Assembly: GCF_016900355.1 (NCBI RefSeq)
Contig: NZ_JACJKA010000004.1
Location: 121,715-185,714, forward strand
Length of the DNA: 64,000 nucleotides
Origin: Bacteroides mediterraneensis
GTDB taxonomy: Bacteria > Bacteroidota > Bacteroidia > Bacteroidales > Bacteroidaceae
Direction: 5' to 3'
Below the pieces are notes generated by a model. That model saw nothing but the letters and a program-made list of their open reading frames with translations, made no database searches and had not been told where the DNA came from. A program made the position numbers and the translations under genes. Below, in pieces: positions 1-9,835 of this stretch (the stretch's first letter is position 1; each line of letters starts with the position of its first letter).

Positions 1-108
1 ACCATCCGGAAAGTCCTACAGGACTTCCCGGATTATCGGATTGTCACCGTCAAGGGACGGGGATATTATCTGAAGTGTACGCTTACTGCGGACAATGTTT
101 CAAATTAA
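1..108 (+). CDS. C-terminal end of an OmpR/PhoB-type response regulator (partial)
   Basis: Only the last 35 residues lie in the window, in frame 1, with TAA at 106-108. The visible end reads IRKVLQDFP followed by [12 protein letters not shown]. This is the recognition-helix to wing segment of the OmpR/PhoB winged helix, where families usually carry a TVRGxGY hairpin. The protein would bind promoter DNA after phosphorylation by a histidine kinase, which should lie upstream outside the window. It converges with rdgB and the two stops overlap by 4 bp. The call rests on a short motif; another winged-helix transcription factor is possible. Confidence 0.6.
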   Translation, partial: TIRKVLQDFPDYRIVTVKGRGYYLKCTLTADNVSN

Positions 109-695
109 GAAGGCTGTCCGTTCAGGTATTCACACAAATGCTGTACGGCCCTTGCCCGGTGGCTGATTTTATTTTTCTCTTCTGCTCCCATCTCGGCAAA
201 AGTCTCGGTATAACCTTCGGGTACAAACACCGGATCGTAACCAAAGCCTGAGGCTCCCCGTTTCTCCCGGATGATTTCACCTTTTACGATGCCTTCAAAC
301 AAGTGCGACTGACCGCCTTCTATCAAGCAGATGGCCGTACGGAACTGTGCCTTCCGGTTGTCTTTTCCCTCCAGCTCAGCCAGCAATTTCTTCATGTTGG
401 CCTCCGAATCGTGTCCCTCACCGCCCGCATAGCGTGCTGAATACACTCCAGGAGCTCCATTCAGTGCTTCCACTTCCAGACCCGTATCGTCTGCAAAGCA
501 ATCCATACCGTAGTGCTGATAAATATACTCCGCCTTGAGTGCCGCATTTCCCTCCAAGGTGTCTGCCGTTTCAGGAATATCTGCCTCACAATGAATATCT
601 TTCAGGCTCAAGATATCTACCTTATCTCCCAAGATGGCCCGTATTTCGTCCAACTTATGGGCATTGTTTGTCGCAAAAACCAGTTTCTTCTTCAT
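105..695 (-). CDS. rdgB: XTP/dITP diphosphatase (RdgB/HAM1 family)
   Basis: 196 residues, the normal family length. It hydrolyses non-canonical purine nucleoside triphosphates (XTP, dITP) to the monophosphate and pyrophosphate, keeping deaminated purines out of DNA and RNA. The N-terminus carries the substrate loop [12 protein letters not shown] (about residues 7-18). [12 protein letters not shown] (about 67-78) holds the catalytic and metal-binding acidic pair, and SHRARA near residue 178 is the C-terminal signature. It is cytosolic and has no signal peptide. It lies last on its strand, converging on the response regulator; the gap to the hexosaminidase contains that gene's terminator, so rdgB needs its own promoter (AAAGATACATACC region, 726-738, not clearly consensus). 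Confidence 0.95.
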   Translation of the reverse strand: MKKKLVFATNNAHKLDEIRAILGDKVDILSLKDIHCEADIPETADTLEGNAALKAEYIYQHYGMDCFADDTGLEVEALNGAPGVYSARYAGGEGHDSEANMKKLLAELEGKDNRKAQFRTAICLIEGGQSHLFEGIVKGEIIREKRGASGFGYDPVFVPEGYTETFAEMGAEEKNKISHRARAVQHLCEYLNGQPS

Positions 696-775
696 ACAAA
701 CTTCCTAATCAAATTTACAGGTACAAAGATACATACCAACCCTTTAGTATTCAAACTGTATCCCTAAAAACTACA

Positions 776-812
776 TAAAAAAGGTCCAGCTTCCTTCTCA
801 GGAAACCAGACC
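776..812 (-). terminator. Intrinsic terminator of the GH20 gene
   Basis: Reading the minus strand, a 12-bp stem (GGTCTGGTTTCC with GGAAGCTGGACC, including G-T pairs) is followed by a run of T at 782-776. It lies 29 bp past the hexosaminidase stop. Confidence 0.8.
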
Positions 813-840
813 CCATCGTTATAAAAGAACTGTCAATATA

Positions 841-3177
841 TTAGTTCAATACGATTTCATCCACAAACAGATAGCCCGGATTGCCTTTTCCTCCATGCCA
901 TGCCGGAATGTTCTTTTCAGACAAAGCGGTTACCTTCACATAACGGGCCTTCACCGGCGTAAACTTCAGCGTATGCGTATAAATCTGGTTGGCATCCTTC
1001 TCGGTCATGGCCGGATAGGTTTCAGAAGCCACTTTCTTGAAGGTCTTGTTGTCATCGGATACTTCTACCGTGATTCCTCTGGCATCAAAAATCCAGTCAC
1101 CTTTTTCCACGCAGGTACGCAGGGTCATGGAACTGATTTCAGTCTCTTCCTTCAAATCAATTACCGCTTCCATGTCGTTCTTGTAGAACGCAATCCAACG
1201 GCCGGTCTTGTAGTTCCGGTTACCGGTCATACCGTCTACCAACGTCACCGCTCCCTTGAACTCGTAAGGTTTGTTGATGGGTTGCAGCATTGTAATCGGT
1301 TTCGCCGTAGACTTACTGAATGAGATGCTGTCGAGTGTCACACGGGAATTGCCTTCCGGACGTACCGCCATCATGCGCAAAACACAGGCTGCATCAATGC
1401 TCAGACTGCCTTCAAACTTGGTAGAAGAAGCCGTCGGTTCAGTTCCATCCAGGGTGTAATATATCGGAGCCTCATCAATCGTAGCCGCACTGACATCCAG
1501 TTTACCGGTTTCCGAATTCGGCACAATATTCACGTTCACATCAAAGATATGAGTCGCATAGTTCCATCCCTTCAACTGATAAATCTTGGTCAGACGAGCC
1601 GTACGTTTCAGGAATCCCTGATAATCTTTCTTCTTTTCAGGAGCACTCCACTGGGTTTCGCAGAGGGCAGCCATACGCGGCAATACCATGTACTGTGCCT
1701 GTGCAAGCGTAGGAATGTATTCCGTCCACAGATTAGCCTGTACACCCGTGATGTATTTCTGTTCTTCCGGAGAAAGTGCAGCAGGCATCGGTTCGTAGCT
1801 ATACACTCTTTCAATCGGCAGATAACCACCAATAGCCAGCGGTTCATTGTCGGTATCCTTCGCCTGATAATAGTCAAAATACAGGTAAGTGTTCGGTGTC
1901 ATAATGACATTGTGCTTCTGGTGAGCGGCTTCAATACCTCCTGCTTCGCCTCTCCAAGACATTACCGTAGCATTCGGAGCCAGTCCACCTTCCAGGATTT
2001 CATCCCACCCAATCATGTTCCGTCCATGCTCAGTGAGGAACTTCTCAGCTTCATGAATCACATAGCTCTGCAAATATTCTTCCTTGGAGTGCTTGCTGTC
2101 GCCCTTGATACCCAAGGCCTTGATACGGGCCTGACATTTCGGACAAGTCTCCCACTTCACTTTCGGGCATTCGTCGCCACCCACATGAATGTATTTAGAC
2201 GGGAAGATTTCGATAATTTCAGCCAGCACATCCTTGATAAACTGGATGGTCTTGTCGTTTCCGGCACAAAGCACATTGTCGGAGATACCCCACATACGCC
2301 ATACTTCATACGGACCACCTGTACATCCCAGTTCCGGATAAGCCGCCAAAGCGGCCTGCATGTGTCCCGGCATGTCGATTTCCGGAATGACCGTGATGTA
2401 ACGTTCTGCCGCGTATGCCACAATTTCCTTAGCCTGTTCCTGGGTATAGAAACCACCGTAAGGCTTACCGTCGTATTCGCCCGAGTTGCGTCCGATAACC
2501 GTTTCACTACGCTTGGAACCGATTTCGGTCAGCTTCGGATATTTCTTGATTTCAATACGCCACCCCTGGTCTTCAGAAAGATGCCAGTGGAAACGGTTGA
2601 TGTTATGCAACGCCAGCATGTCGATGTACGTCTTAATCTCATCTACCGTAAACATGTGACGGCCTACATCGAGCATCATTCCACGATAGCTGAAGCGCGG
2701 ACTGTCGTTGATTTCTACTGCGGGCAATTCAATGGCACCCCCTCCTTCATGCACAGATACAGACTTACGTAAAGTCTGGATACCATAGAACACACCAGCT
2801 TCCGAAGGAGCGGCAATCACCACTTTCTTTCCGTCCACCGTCAAACGATATGCTTCCGGAGAATTGGCTTCCAGACCCAGCTTCAGCACAATTCCCTCTT
2901 CTTTCTCTCCTTCTTGTGTCTTCAACGTAATCCCCGTCTGTTCTTTGATAAAAGTAGCCAGGAATTCCGCATTCTTTTTCATTTTTTCGTTTCCGGCAGG
3001 ATAATAGACCGTTTCTCCACTCTTCAGCAGAAACGATCCCTGTGATGCCGCTGTAATTTCCAATGGCATAGGTACCACCTGATAGTCTGCCACTGCGGTC
3101 GGACTATCCGTACACGAAGTGATCAGCATTCCAGCCAATGCCAACCCCAAACAATTCATTTTTGAAAATGGTTTCAT
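841..3177 (-). CDS. GH20 beta-N-acetylhexosaminidase, lipoprotein
   Basis: I place the start at the ATG at 3177, giving 778 residues. That start opens directly with a lipoprotein signal (MKPFSKMNCLGLALAGM, lipobox LITSC with Cys 22) and leaves 16 bp after the upstream gene, while the longer frame would overlap it. Domain order: GH20b N-terminal domain, (beta/alpha)8 GH20 barrel, a chitobiase-type C-terminal domain, and a discoidin-like domain in the last 130 residues. The catalytic Asp-Glu pair is seen in HVGGDECPK near residue 335; FRYRGMMLDVGRH and WHLSEDQGWR are typical GH20 strands. It removes terminal GlcNAc or GalNAc from glycans, probably at the cell surface or in the periplasm. It is co-transcribed behind the beta-mannosidase, which fits stepwise trimming of N-glycan or mucin-type chains. 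Confidence 0.93.
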   Translation of the reverse strand: MKPFSKMNCLGLALAGMLITSCTDSPTAVADYQVVPMPLEITAASQGSFLLKSGETVYYPAGNEKMKKNAEFLATFIKEQTGITLKTQEGEKEEGIVLKLGLEANSPEAYRLTVDGKKVVIAAPSEAGVFYGIQTLRKSVSVHEGGGAIELPAVEINDSPRFSYRGMMLDVGRHMFTVDEIKTYIDMLALHNINRFHWHLSEDQGWRIEIKKYPKLTEIGSKRSETVIGRNSGEYDGKPYGGFYTQEQAKEIVAYAAERYITVIPEIDMPGHMQAALAAYPELGCTGGPYEVWRMWGISDNVLCAGNDKTIQFIKDVLAEIIEIFPSKYIHVGGDECPKVKWETCPKCQARIKALGIKGDSKHSKEEYLQSYVIHEAEKFLTEHGRNMIGWDEILEGGLAPNATVMSWRGEAGGIEAAHQKHNVIMTPNTYLYFDYYQAKDTDNEPLAIGGYLPIERVYSYEPMPAALSPEEQKYITGVQANLWTEYIPTLAQAQYMVLPRMAALCETQWSAPEKKKDYQGFLKRTARLTKIYQLKGWNYATHIFDVNVNIVPNSETGKLDVSAATIDEAPIYYTLDGTEPTASSTKFEGSLSIDAACVLRMMAVRPEGNSRVTLDSISFSKSTAKPITMLQPINKPYEFKGAVTLVDGMTGNRNYKTGRWIAFYKNDMEAVIDLKEETEISSMTLRTCVEKGDWIFDARGITVEVSDDNKTFKKVASETYPAMTEKDANQIYTHTLKFTPVKARYVKVTALSEKNIPAWHGGKGNPGYLFVDEIVLN

Positions 3178-3193
3178 GTCGATAATATAAAGG

Positions 3194-5782
3194 TTAATAA
3201 TTAGAAGTAATATCACTCAATTGATGAATATGGACCGTAATATCCTCCAAAGGACTTCCATCGGCCGAAGAGACCGTCACTTTCTTGGTCACTCCCGGCA
3301 GCAAATCAAAGAAGTTATCGGAAAAACGTACCCCTTGCACCGGTATCTCGATAAATACATCCCGCGCCAGTTGATTGGATTTCAAGGTTAGCTCGTAAAC
3401 TCCTTTCTTAGGCGTTTTCTTGCAAGAAATCTTCGCCTTAGGCAGACGCTGGTATTTGGGATATACCGGATAGTAGACTTCATCCGAGAGTATCTTCCGG
3501 CTTTGATGCCCTTTTAAGGTCATACGCAGGAAAGAAGCCGTCGTATCACAGGCTGCAAAAGCCTTCTGCCAATCCTCTTCATAGAGTACCTCCGAAGCAT
3601 TGACCGGCAAGTTGCCGTCTATTTGCTGCCGACGATGTACCTTTCCCTGAAAGTCAGTCCATTCCAGTTGCAAGGTCACTTTTTCCGTTTTCAGGCAATC
3701 CGACAACACATACACACGCAGTTTATCTCCTTCCCGGATGGCATTGATCAGCACCGGAGCAAAAGCTCTTTGGGTCTGGTACTGCATGGCTTTCCAGTTG
3801 CCATAATAATCAATGGCCGACCAGGACACGACCGGCCAACTATCATTCAGCTGCCAAGGCAGACTTCCCATACAATACGGGCGATTCCGGCGATGTGCCT
3901 CCATACCATGACGCATGCCCTGTCCTTGCAAGACAAGACCAGCATACACCAAATCTTCAAATTTCTCCGGCACTGGATAATAGAGGGCCATCGTCTTTTT
4001 TATCAAGGCATTCCCGATGGTACTCTTTTGATGTGCGTTCATCACCGGCGATTCCAGTGCATAATCTTCCGGAGAGGCAAACGTACGGATAGTTTTCATT
4101 TCCGGGAAGGCCTGGAACCCGTATTCACTCATAAAGCGGGGAATCTCCTTGTCGAGACTCTCGAAAGGTTTCTGGCCGTACCAAGTACCCCAGTTATGGC
4201 TGTCGGCAATCTTCCAGCTTTCCGGTCTTCCCCAGTTGGCTTCATACGGAGAGCCCTCCAGATAGAACCGACCTGGATCCAACTCTTTCACTTTTTCTGG
4301 CAGAAGCTGACGGAAAAGCACATCGTATCCTTCCAGCATCTGCTGGTAGACTTCCGGTGTATATTTGTCTTTCCAGCCCCAATAACGCAAGCCTTCATAA
4401 ATTTCATTGTTGCCGCACCACATAGCCAATGAAGCATGATTCCGCAATCGCTTGATATTGTATTCAGCTTCTTCCGATACCCGATGCAGAAAAACCGGAT
4501 CGTGCGGATACGTGGTACAAGCAAACATAAAATCCTGCCAGATGAGGATTCCCCGCTTGTCGGCCTCCTCAAAGAAAGCATCATCTTCATAGATACCACC
4601 TCCCCACACACGTATCATATTCATGTGAGATATTTGTGCATCCTCCAGCAAACGTGCATAACGGGCACGAGTCACCCGCGGAAGCAAGGCATCGGAAGGT
4701 ATCAGGTTGGTACCCTTGGCAAACATTGGAATACCGTTCACTTCAAAATAGAAGCTCATCCCCTCTTTGTCCTTTTCTTGTACCACACGTACTTGACGAA
4801 GCCCTATCTGGTGGCTTTTCTGCGAAACCAGCTGTCCGTCAACCCAAACCGATGCTTCAAACTCATACAACGCAGGCTCTCCCCAGCCGTTGGGCATCCA
4901 AAGATGCGGTGATTCTACCGACAAAGGAAGCGACACGGTATTTTGTCCCGGCTGCAACTCTACCTTCTTTTCCATGCTTTTATCAGCTTCTCCAGGACAG
5001 CGGTAGGTGACACGGACCAAGGCCTGCTGCCTGTCATTGCCTATATTATTTATCTCTATTTGATTATCCACCTCTGCACGAGCTGAGCTGACCGAGGTTT
5101 GATGCACAAAATAATCCTCTACCACCGCCTTATTGGCAAACTCCAGATACACAGGACGCCAGATGCCACAGGTCACCATACGGATGCCCCAGTCCCAACC
5201 ATAAGAGTAAGGAGCTTTACGAGTAAACACACTTAATTTCTGTGGGAAATGGTCATTGTCTGCCGGATAATCAAACCCATTACTTTCCCATTGCGGCATC
5301 GCCTCCCGAATAGGTGAACGAAAACGTACCACTAACTTGTTTTCACCCTTTTTCAATACTTTCTTGACAGGGATGCGGTAACCCACAAACATATTATCCG
5401 CCTTCAATAAAAGAGAACCGTTCAAGAACACATCGGCATAGGTGTCCAGTCCTTCAAAAACCAGAAACACTTCTTCCATCTCCATTTCTTCTTCGCCAAG
5501 CACAAATGAAGTGCGATACTGCCAGTCTTCTTTTTCTACCCATTGGATTTTCTCCTCATTCATGCCATAAAAAGGATCCGGCAATTGATGGTGAGCCAAC
5601 AAATCTTGATGAACCGTACTAGGGACTTCAGCAGACAACCATTCGTTACTGCCATACATTGAAAATTCCCAACCCGTATGCAACTGACGAACTTGAGGTA
5701 AACTTTTTCCCCACACATGATTTCCGAAAGCACAGGTCAGGAACCATACTGCCATCAGAATAAATTTGAATATTCTTTTCAC
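3194..5782 (-). CDS. GH2 beta-mannosidase, exported
   Basis: 862 residues with a cleavable signal peptide (about 1-25). It has the multidomain plan of GH2 beta-mannosidases: jelly-roll sugar-binding domain (about 30-210), immunoglobulin-like domain, (beta/alpha)8 barrel (about 320-640), then C-terminal beta domains. The acid/base Glu is in WCGNNE near residue 459 and the nucleophile in MSEYGFQAFP near residue 552. SYGWDWG and NMIRVWGGGIYE are characteristic of mannosidases rather than LacZ-type galactosidases. It releases terminal beta-linked mannose, such as the core residue of N-glycans. The GH20 gene follows 16 bp downstream, so the two are probably one transcript. Its own promoter must lie in the 110 bp after the yitT-like gene; no clean TAnnTTTG was found there. 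Confidence 0.93.
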   Translation of the reverse strand: MKRIFKFILMAVWFLTCAFGNHVWGKSLPQVRQLHTGWEFSMYGSNEWLSAEVPSTVHQDLLAHHQLPDPFYGMNEEKIQWVEKEDWQYRTSFVLGEEEMEMEEVFLVFEGLDTYADVFLNGSLLLKADNMFVGYRIPVKKVLKKGENKLVVRFRSPIREAMPQWESNGFDYPADNDHFPQKLSVFTRKAPYSYGWDWGIRMVTCGIWRPVYLEFANKAVVEDYFVHQTSVSSARAEVDNQIEINNIGNDRQQALVRVTYRCPGEADKSMEKKVELQPGQNTVSLPLSVESPHLWMPNGWGEPALYEFEASVWVDGQLVSQKSHQIGLRQVRVVQEKDKEGMSFYFEVNGIPMFAKGTNLIPSDALLPRVTRARYARLLEDAQISHMNMIRVWGGGIYEDDAFFEEADKRGILIWQDFMFACTTYPHDPVFLHRVSEEAEYNIKRLRNHASLAMWCGNNEIYEGLRYWGWKDKYTPEVYQQMLEGYDVLFRQLLPEKVKELDPGRFYLEGSPYEANWGRPESWKIADSHNWGTWYGQKPFESLDKEIPRFMSEYGFQAFPEMKTIRTFASPEDYALESPVMNAHQKSTIGNALIKKTMALYYPVPEKFEDLVYAGLVLQGQGMRHGMEAHRRNRPYCMGSLPWQLNDSWPVVSWSAIDYYGNWKAMQYQTQRAFAPVLINAIREGDKLRVYVLSDCLKTEKVTLQLEWTDFQGKVHRRQQIDGNLPVNASEVLYEEDWQKAFAACDTTASFLRMTLKGHQSRKILSDEVYYPVYPKYQRLPKAKISCKKTPKKGVYELTLKSNQLARDVFIEIPVQGVRFSDNFFDLLPGVTKKVTVSSADGSPLEDITVHIHQLSDITSNY

Positions 5783-5827
5783 GCTATAGATTTAAGTATC
5801 ACAATATTTATTTACAAATAAAAAAAA

Positions 5828-5863
5828 GTTTTCCCGATTAAGCAAATTAAACGAGAAAACCTT
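5828..5863 (-). terminator. Terminator downstream of the yitT-like gene
   Basis: On the minus strand GGTTTTCTCG and CGGGAAAAC can pair around an A/T-rich loop and are followed by eight T residues. It separates the membrane protein gene from the glycosidase pair. Confidence 0.65.
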
Positions 5864-5892
5864 CTTTCATTTTAAATATCTTAGGGAAATGT

Positions 5893-6789
5893 TTATTTTA
5901 CTTTAAGTTTATCAAAGCCTTCCCCGTATACTCCCACTACATTACTTTGCGAAATAAATGCGTTGGGATCAATGTCTTTTACCAAGCGGAAAATGTCGAG
6001 TGACTCTCTCTTCTTGGCCAAAACCACTACCACTTTGATGTCCTGCTTGCTATACCAGCCTTGTCCGTCGAGTAGCGTCACTCCACGGTCAATCTGTGTA
6101 GCAATGCCTTCGGCTATTTCATTGTATTTGCGAGAGAAAATCAAGAACTGCACAGACTGACGTGTACTGTTGATGACATAGTCAATCACAATGCTCATGA
6201 TAAACAGCACGCAGAAACCGAACAACACCCGACGCCAGTCATGGAAAATAAAATAACAGGAAGAAATGATAACAATATCGCAATACATCATCATCCGTCC
6301 CAAGGTCACATCCTTGTACTTGTTGATAATCCATGCAATGATATCCGTTCCTCCCGTACTTCCGTTGTTACAGAAGACGATACCGATACCGAATCCCAAC
6401 AGACCAGCTCCTATCACACAGGCCATAAAGTCCTGTCCAGGCCCCAACAGTTGCGGTAAGTTCCCGTTTTCGTCCTTCAAAATCATCTGGAAAAACCAAA
6501 GCAGGAAAGTCAGCATGAAAATGGCAAAGATAGTCTTGATACTGAATTTCGGACCTAAAATCTTCAGTGCAAAGCCTAAAAAGACCGCATTGATGATAAA
6601 ATAGGAAACCTGTATTTCAATGCCCGTCGCATAATAAATAATAGCAGCAATACCTGTGACTCCTCCGGTAGTAATCTGGTAAGGAAGCATAAAGGCCGCC
6701 CAACCGATAGAATAGCAAATCAATCCAAAGGTAATAGCCAAATAATCCCTTGACTCTCTCCCTAATTTCTTTTTCAATAATGTTCCCAT
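5893..6789 (-). CDS. YitT family membrane protein (DUF161/DUF2179)
   Basis: The ATG at 6789 (MGTLLKKKLG) is preferred over an upstream TTG, giving 298 residues. Five or six hydrophobic segments fill the first 200 residues. They include the glycine-rich ITTGGVTGIAAI and NNGSTGGTDIIAWI motifs that mark the DUF161 repeat. The last 80 residues form the soluble DUF2179 domain (GVTLLDGQGWYS, DPNAFISQSNVVGVYGEG). The function of this inner-membrane family is not established; transport has been suggested. It lies on the same strand as leuS, but a strong terminator hairpin sits only 18 bp before its start, so expression is either by read-through or from a promoter I cannot see. Confidence 0.88.
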   Translation of the reverse strand: MGTLLKKKLGRESRDYLAITFGLICYSIGWAAFMLPYQITTGGVTGIAAIIYYATGIEIQVSYFIINAVFLGFALKILGPKFSIKTIFAIFMLTFLLWFFQMILKDENGNLPQLLGPGQDFMACVIGAGLLGFGIGIVFCNNGSTGGTDIIAWIINKYKDVTLGRMMMYCDIVIISSCYFIFHDWRRVLFGFCVLFIMSIVIDYVINSTRQSVQFLIFSRKYNEIAEGIATQIDRGVTLLDGQGWYSKQDIKVVVVLAKKRESLDIFRLVKDIDPNAFISQSNVVGVYGEGFDKLKVK

Positions 6790-6806
6790 AGACAACTAAA
6801 AAATCA

Positions 6807-6847
6807 TCCGGAACAAGAAGGGTAAGCTGTTCCCTTCTTGTCCCGGA
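6807..6847 (-). terminator. Strong hairpin between leuS and the yitT-like gene
   Basis: A 16-bp near-perfect stem (TCCGGAACAAGAAGGG with CCCTTCTTGTCCCGGA) is followed on the minus strand by ATTTTTTAG. It terminates leuS and ends 18 bp before the next start codon. Confidence 0.85.
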
Positions 6848-6861
6848 CGAGAAATAAAAAG

Positions 6862-9696
6862 TTAAAGTACAATGTTCACAATCTTTTTCGGTACGATAAT
6901 CACCTTCTTCGGCGTCTTGCCGTCAATCCATTTCTGTGATTGTTCTTCAGCCATTACCGCAGCCTGAATCGTATTGTTATCAGCGTCAGCAGGGAATTCC
7001 ATCGTGAAACGTGCCTTGCCGTTGAACGAGATGGTGTACTTCACACTGTCTTCCTTCAGGTAGTCTTCATTGAATGCCGGCCACTGTGCGTCGCACACAG
7101 AAGTGGTGTGACCCAGTGCCTCCCACAATTCTTCAGCCAAGTGAGGAGCAAACGGAGCCAGAAGGATAACGAGGTTACTCATCACCTCCTTGTTATGACA
7201 TTTCAAAGAAGTCAGCTCATTCACACAAATCATAAACGCACTGATAGAAGTATTGTAAGAGAAGGTTTCAATATCACCTGTCACCTTCTTAATCAGCTTA
7301 TGAATAGACTTCAGTTCTTCTTTGGTCGCCTCTCCTTCCACCGGCAAGAAAGTGCCCTGACGGTCATAGAACAGGTTCCAAAGTTTCTTCAGGAAACGGT
7401 GTACACCGTCGATACCGTTGGTATCCCACGGTTTAGACTGTTCTACCGGACCGAGGAACATTTCGTACATACGCAAGGTATCGGCTCCATAGCGTTCTAC
7501 AATCATATCCGGGTTGACCACGTTGTACATGGACTTACTCATCTTTTCTACCGCCCAACCGCAGATGTACTTGCCGTCTTCGAGAATGAACTCTGCATTA
7601 TGGTATTCCGGACGCCAGTTCTTGAAGGCTTCCACATCCAGCACATCGTTGGATACGATGTTTACATCCACATGCAGCGGAGTCACGTCATACTGGTCTT
7701 TCAGTCCCAAAGATACAAAGGTATTGGTATCCTTGATACGATATACAAAGTTGCTTCGACCCTGAATCATTCCCTGGTTCACCAGCTTCTGGAACGGCTC
7801 TTCCTTGATGCTGACACCCAGGTCGAACAGGAACTTGTTCCAGAAACGAGAATAAATCAAGTGACCAGTTGCATGTTCCGTACCTCCCACATAGAGGTCT
7901 ACGTTCTGCCAATAGTGATCGGCCTTTGCAGAAACCAATTCCTTATCGTTGTGCGGGTCCATGTAACGCAGATAATAAGCACTTGATCCGGCAAATCCCG
8001 GCATGGTATTCAGTTCCAACGGGAACACGTGTACATTGTCAATCTTAGAGTTTTCTACGACTTCGCCTTTCTCTACATCCCATGCCCAGCGGGTAGCGTG
8101 TCCCAACGGGGGTTCTCCGCTTTCGGTCGGCAAGAATTTATCTACTTCCGGCAATTCCAGCGGCAACTTGTGCTCGTCAATCATGTATGGCATACCGTCT
8201 TTATAATAAACCGGGAACGGTTCACCCCAGTAACGCTGACGAGAGAAAATGGCGTCACGCAAACGGAAGTTGACTTTCACACGACCTAAATTGTGTTCTT
8301 TTACATATTTCTTGGTAGCGGCAATGGCTTCCTTGATGGTCAGACCGTTCAAAGTCAGGTCGCAATAAGGAGTCACACCGGCTTTCGGAGAATTGCAGAC
8401 GATACCTTCCTTGGCGTCAAAACTTTCTTCACTGACATCGCAACCTTCTACCAACGGAATAATCGGCAAATTGAAATGCTTGGCAAATGCATAGTCACGG
8501 CTATCATGTGCAGGTACGGCCATGATGGCACCTGTACCATAGCCAGCCAATACATAATCACTGATCCATACCGGAACGGATTCACCCGTAAACGGATTGA
8601 TTGCATACGAACCGCTGAATACACCTGTTACGCGACGGTCAGAAATACGTTCGCGCTCGGTACGTTTCTTTGTACGTTCCAGATAAGCTTCCACTTCCGC
8701 ACGCTGGTCTTCAGTAGTTAACTGCGGAACCAGTTCACTTTCAGGTGCAAGTACCATGAAGGTCACTCCAAACATGGTATCGGCACGAGTCGTAAAGATG
8801 GTAAATTCCAGGTCGCTGTCTTTCACCTTGAAACGGACTTCCGTACCTTCTGAACGACCAATCCAGTTACGCTGAGTTTCTTTCAGAGAATCGGTCCAGT
8901 CCAAGGTATCCAATCCGTCAAGCAAACGCTGTGCATAAGCAGACACACGCAAACACCACTGACGCATCTTCTTCTGTACCACTGGATAACCTCCACGCTC
9001 AGATACTCCATCGACCACCTCATCGTTGGCCAGTACGGTACCCAAAGCCGGACACCAGTTCACCATAGTCTCTCCTAAGTATGCGATACGGTAGTTCATC
9101 AATATTTCCTGCTGTTCCTTTTCGGTCTTTGCTTTCCACTCCTTGGCTGTGAAATGCAGTTCCTCACTGCAAGCCACATCCAGACCTTCCGTACCTTCCT
9201 TTTCAAAATGTGCCACCAGCTTACTGATAGGCTGTGCCTTGTGGCAAGAATTGCAGTAGAAGCTGTTGAACATCTTCTGGAAAGCCCACTGGGTCCAGTG
9301 ATAATATCCCGGCTCACAAGTACGTACCTCGCGGTCCCAGTCGAACGAGAAGCCGATCTTATCCAGCTGCTCCCGATAACGGGCGATATTGGCTGCGGTA
9401 GTAATAGCCGGATGCTGTCCTGTCTGAATGGCATATTGTTCAGCAGGCAGACCGTATGCATCGTATCCCATCGGATTCAACACATTGAATCCCTGCAGGC
9501 GCTTGTAGCGTGCATAAATATCGCTGGCAATGTATCCCAGCGGATGACCTACGTGAAGGCCGGCTCCCGAAGGATAAGGGAACATATTCAACACATAGAA
9601 CTTCTTTTTGGATTCATCCTCGACAACCTTATAGGTCTTCCGATCCACCCATCTTTGCTGCCATTTTTTCTCAATTTCTCTGAAATTATATTCCAT
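6862..9696 (-). CDS. leuS: Leucyl-tRNA synthetase
   Basis: 944 residues, class Ia synthetase charging tRNA-Leu. The HIGH-type motif is HVGH at residues 48-51, inside [16 protein letters not shown]. The CP1 editing domain is present, with the threonine-rich segment [13 protein letters not shown] and [17 protein letters not shown] is intact in EKMSKSMYN near residue 717. The C-terminal anticodon-binding and tail domain ends in [14 protein letters not shown]. Length matches Bacteroidales LeuS, which is longer than the E. coli enzyme. The minus-strand promoter has a -7 box TATATTTG at 9751-9744, divergent from the glycosidase promoter. Confidence 0.97.
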   Translation of the reverse strand: MEYNFREIEKKWQQRWVDRKTYKVVEDESKKKFYVLNMFPYPSGAGLHVGHPLGYIASDIYARYKRLQGFNVLNPMGYDAYGLPAEQYAIQTGQHPAITTAANIARYREQLDKIGFSFDWDREVRTCEPGYYHWTQWAFQKMFNSFYCNSCHKAQPISKLVAHFEKEGTEGLDVACSEELHFTAKEWKAKTEKEQQEILMNYRIAYLGETMVNWCPALGTVLANDEVVDGVSERGGYPVVQKKMRQWCLRVSAYAQRLLDGLDTLDWTDSLKETQRNWIGRSEGTEVRFKVKDSDLEFTIFTTRADTMFGVTFMVLAPESELVPQLTTEDQRAEVEAYLERTKKRTERERISDRRVTGVFSGSYAINPFTGESVPVWISDYVLAGYGTGAIMAVPAHDSRDYAFAKHFNLPIIPLVEGCDVSEESFDAKEGIVCNSPKAGVTPYCDLTLNGLTIKEAIAATKKYVKEHNLGRVKVNFRLRDAIFSRQRYWGEPFPVYYKDGMPYMIDEHKLPLELPEVDKFLPTESGEPPLGHATRWAWDVEKGEVVENSKIDNVHVFPLELNTMPGFAGSSAYYLRYMDPHNDKELVSAKADHYWQNVDLYVGGTEHATGHLIYSRFWNKFLFDLGVSIKEEPFQKLVNQGMIQGRSNFVYRIKDTNTFVSLGLKDQYDVTPLHVDVNIVSNDVLDVEAFKNWRPEYHNAEFILEDGKYICGWAVEKMSKSMYNVVNPDMIVERYGADTLRMYEMFLGPVEQSKPWDTNGIDGVHRFLKKLWNLFYDRQGTFLPVEGEATKEELKSIHKLIKKVTGDIETFSYNTSISAFMICVNELTSLKCHNKEVMSNLVILLAPFAPHLAEELWEALGHTTSVCDAQWPAFNEDYLKEDSVKYTISFNGKARFTMEFPADADNNTIQAAVMAEEQSQKWIDGKTPKKVIIVPKKIVNIVL

Positions 9697-9743
9697 ATCG
9701 AAATATTATATGATTGATTTTTACGTATTTTCCAAATTTTCCG

Positions 9744-9803
9744 CAAATATAGTAAGAGTTCAGGAATAAATAAGGATAGTTTCGAACGAAAAGTTTATCT
9801 TTG
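9744..9803. promoter_or_regulatory. Divergent promoter region, leuS / GH2 gene
   Basis: The minus strand carries a TATATTTG box (9751-9744) about 48 bp before leuS. The plus strand carries TATCTTTG (9796-9803) about 33 bp before the GH2 gene. Both match the Bacteroidetes -7 consensus TAnnTTTG; the -33 elements are not clear. Confidence 0.7.
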
Positions 9804-9835
9804 CTTGATAAATGAAAACCTAATACTAAAAATCT

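Noticed and set aside
1549..2772. 407-codon plus-strand open frame opposite the GH20 gene
   Set aside because: It is antisense to a well-supported hexosaminidase with intact catalytic motifs, has no family features and no promoter; it is a codon-bias shadow.
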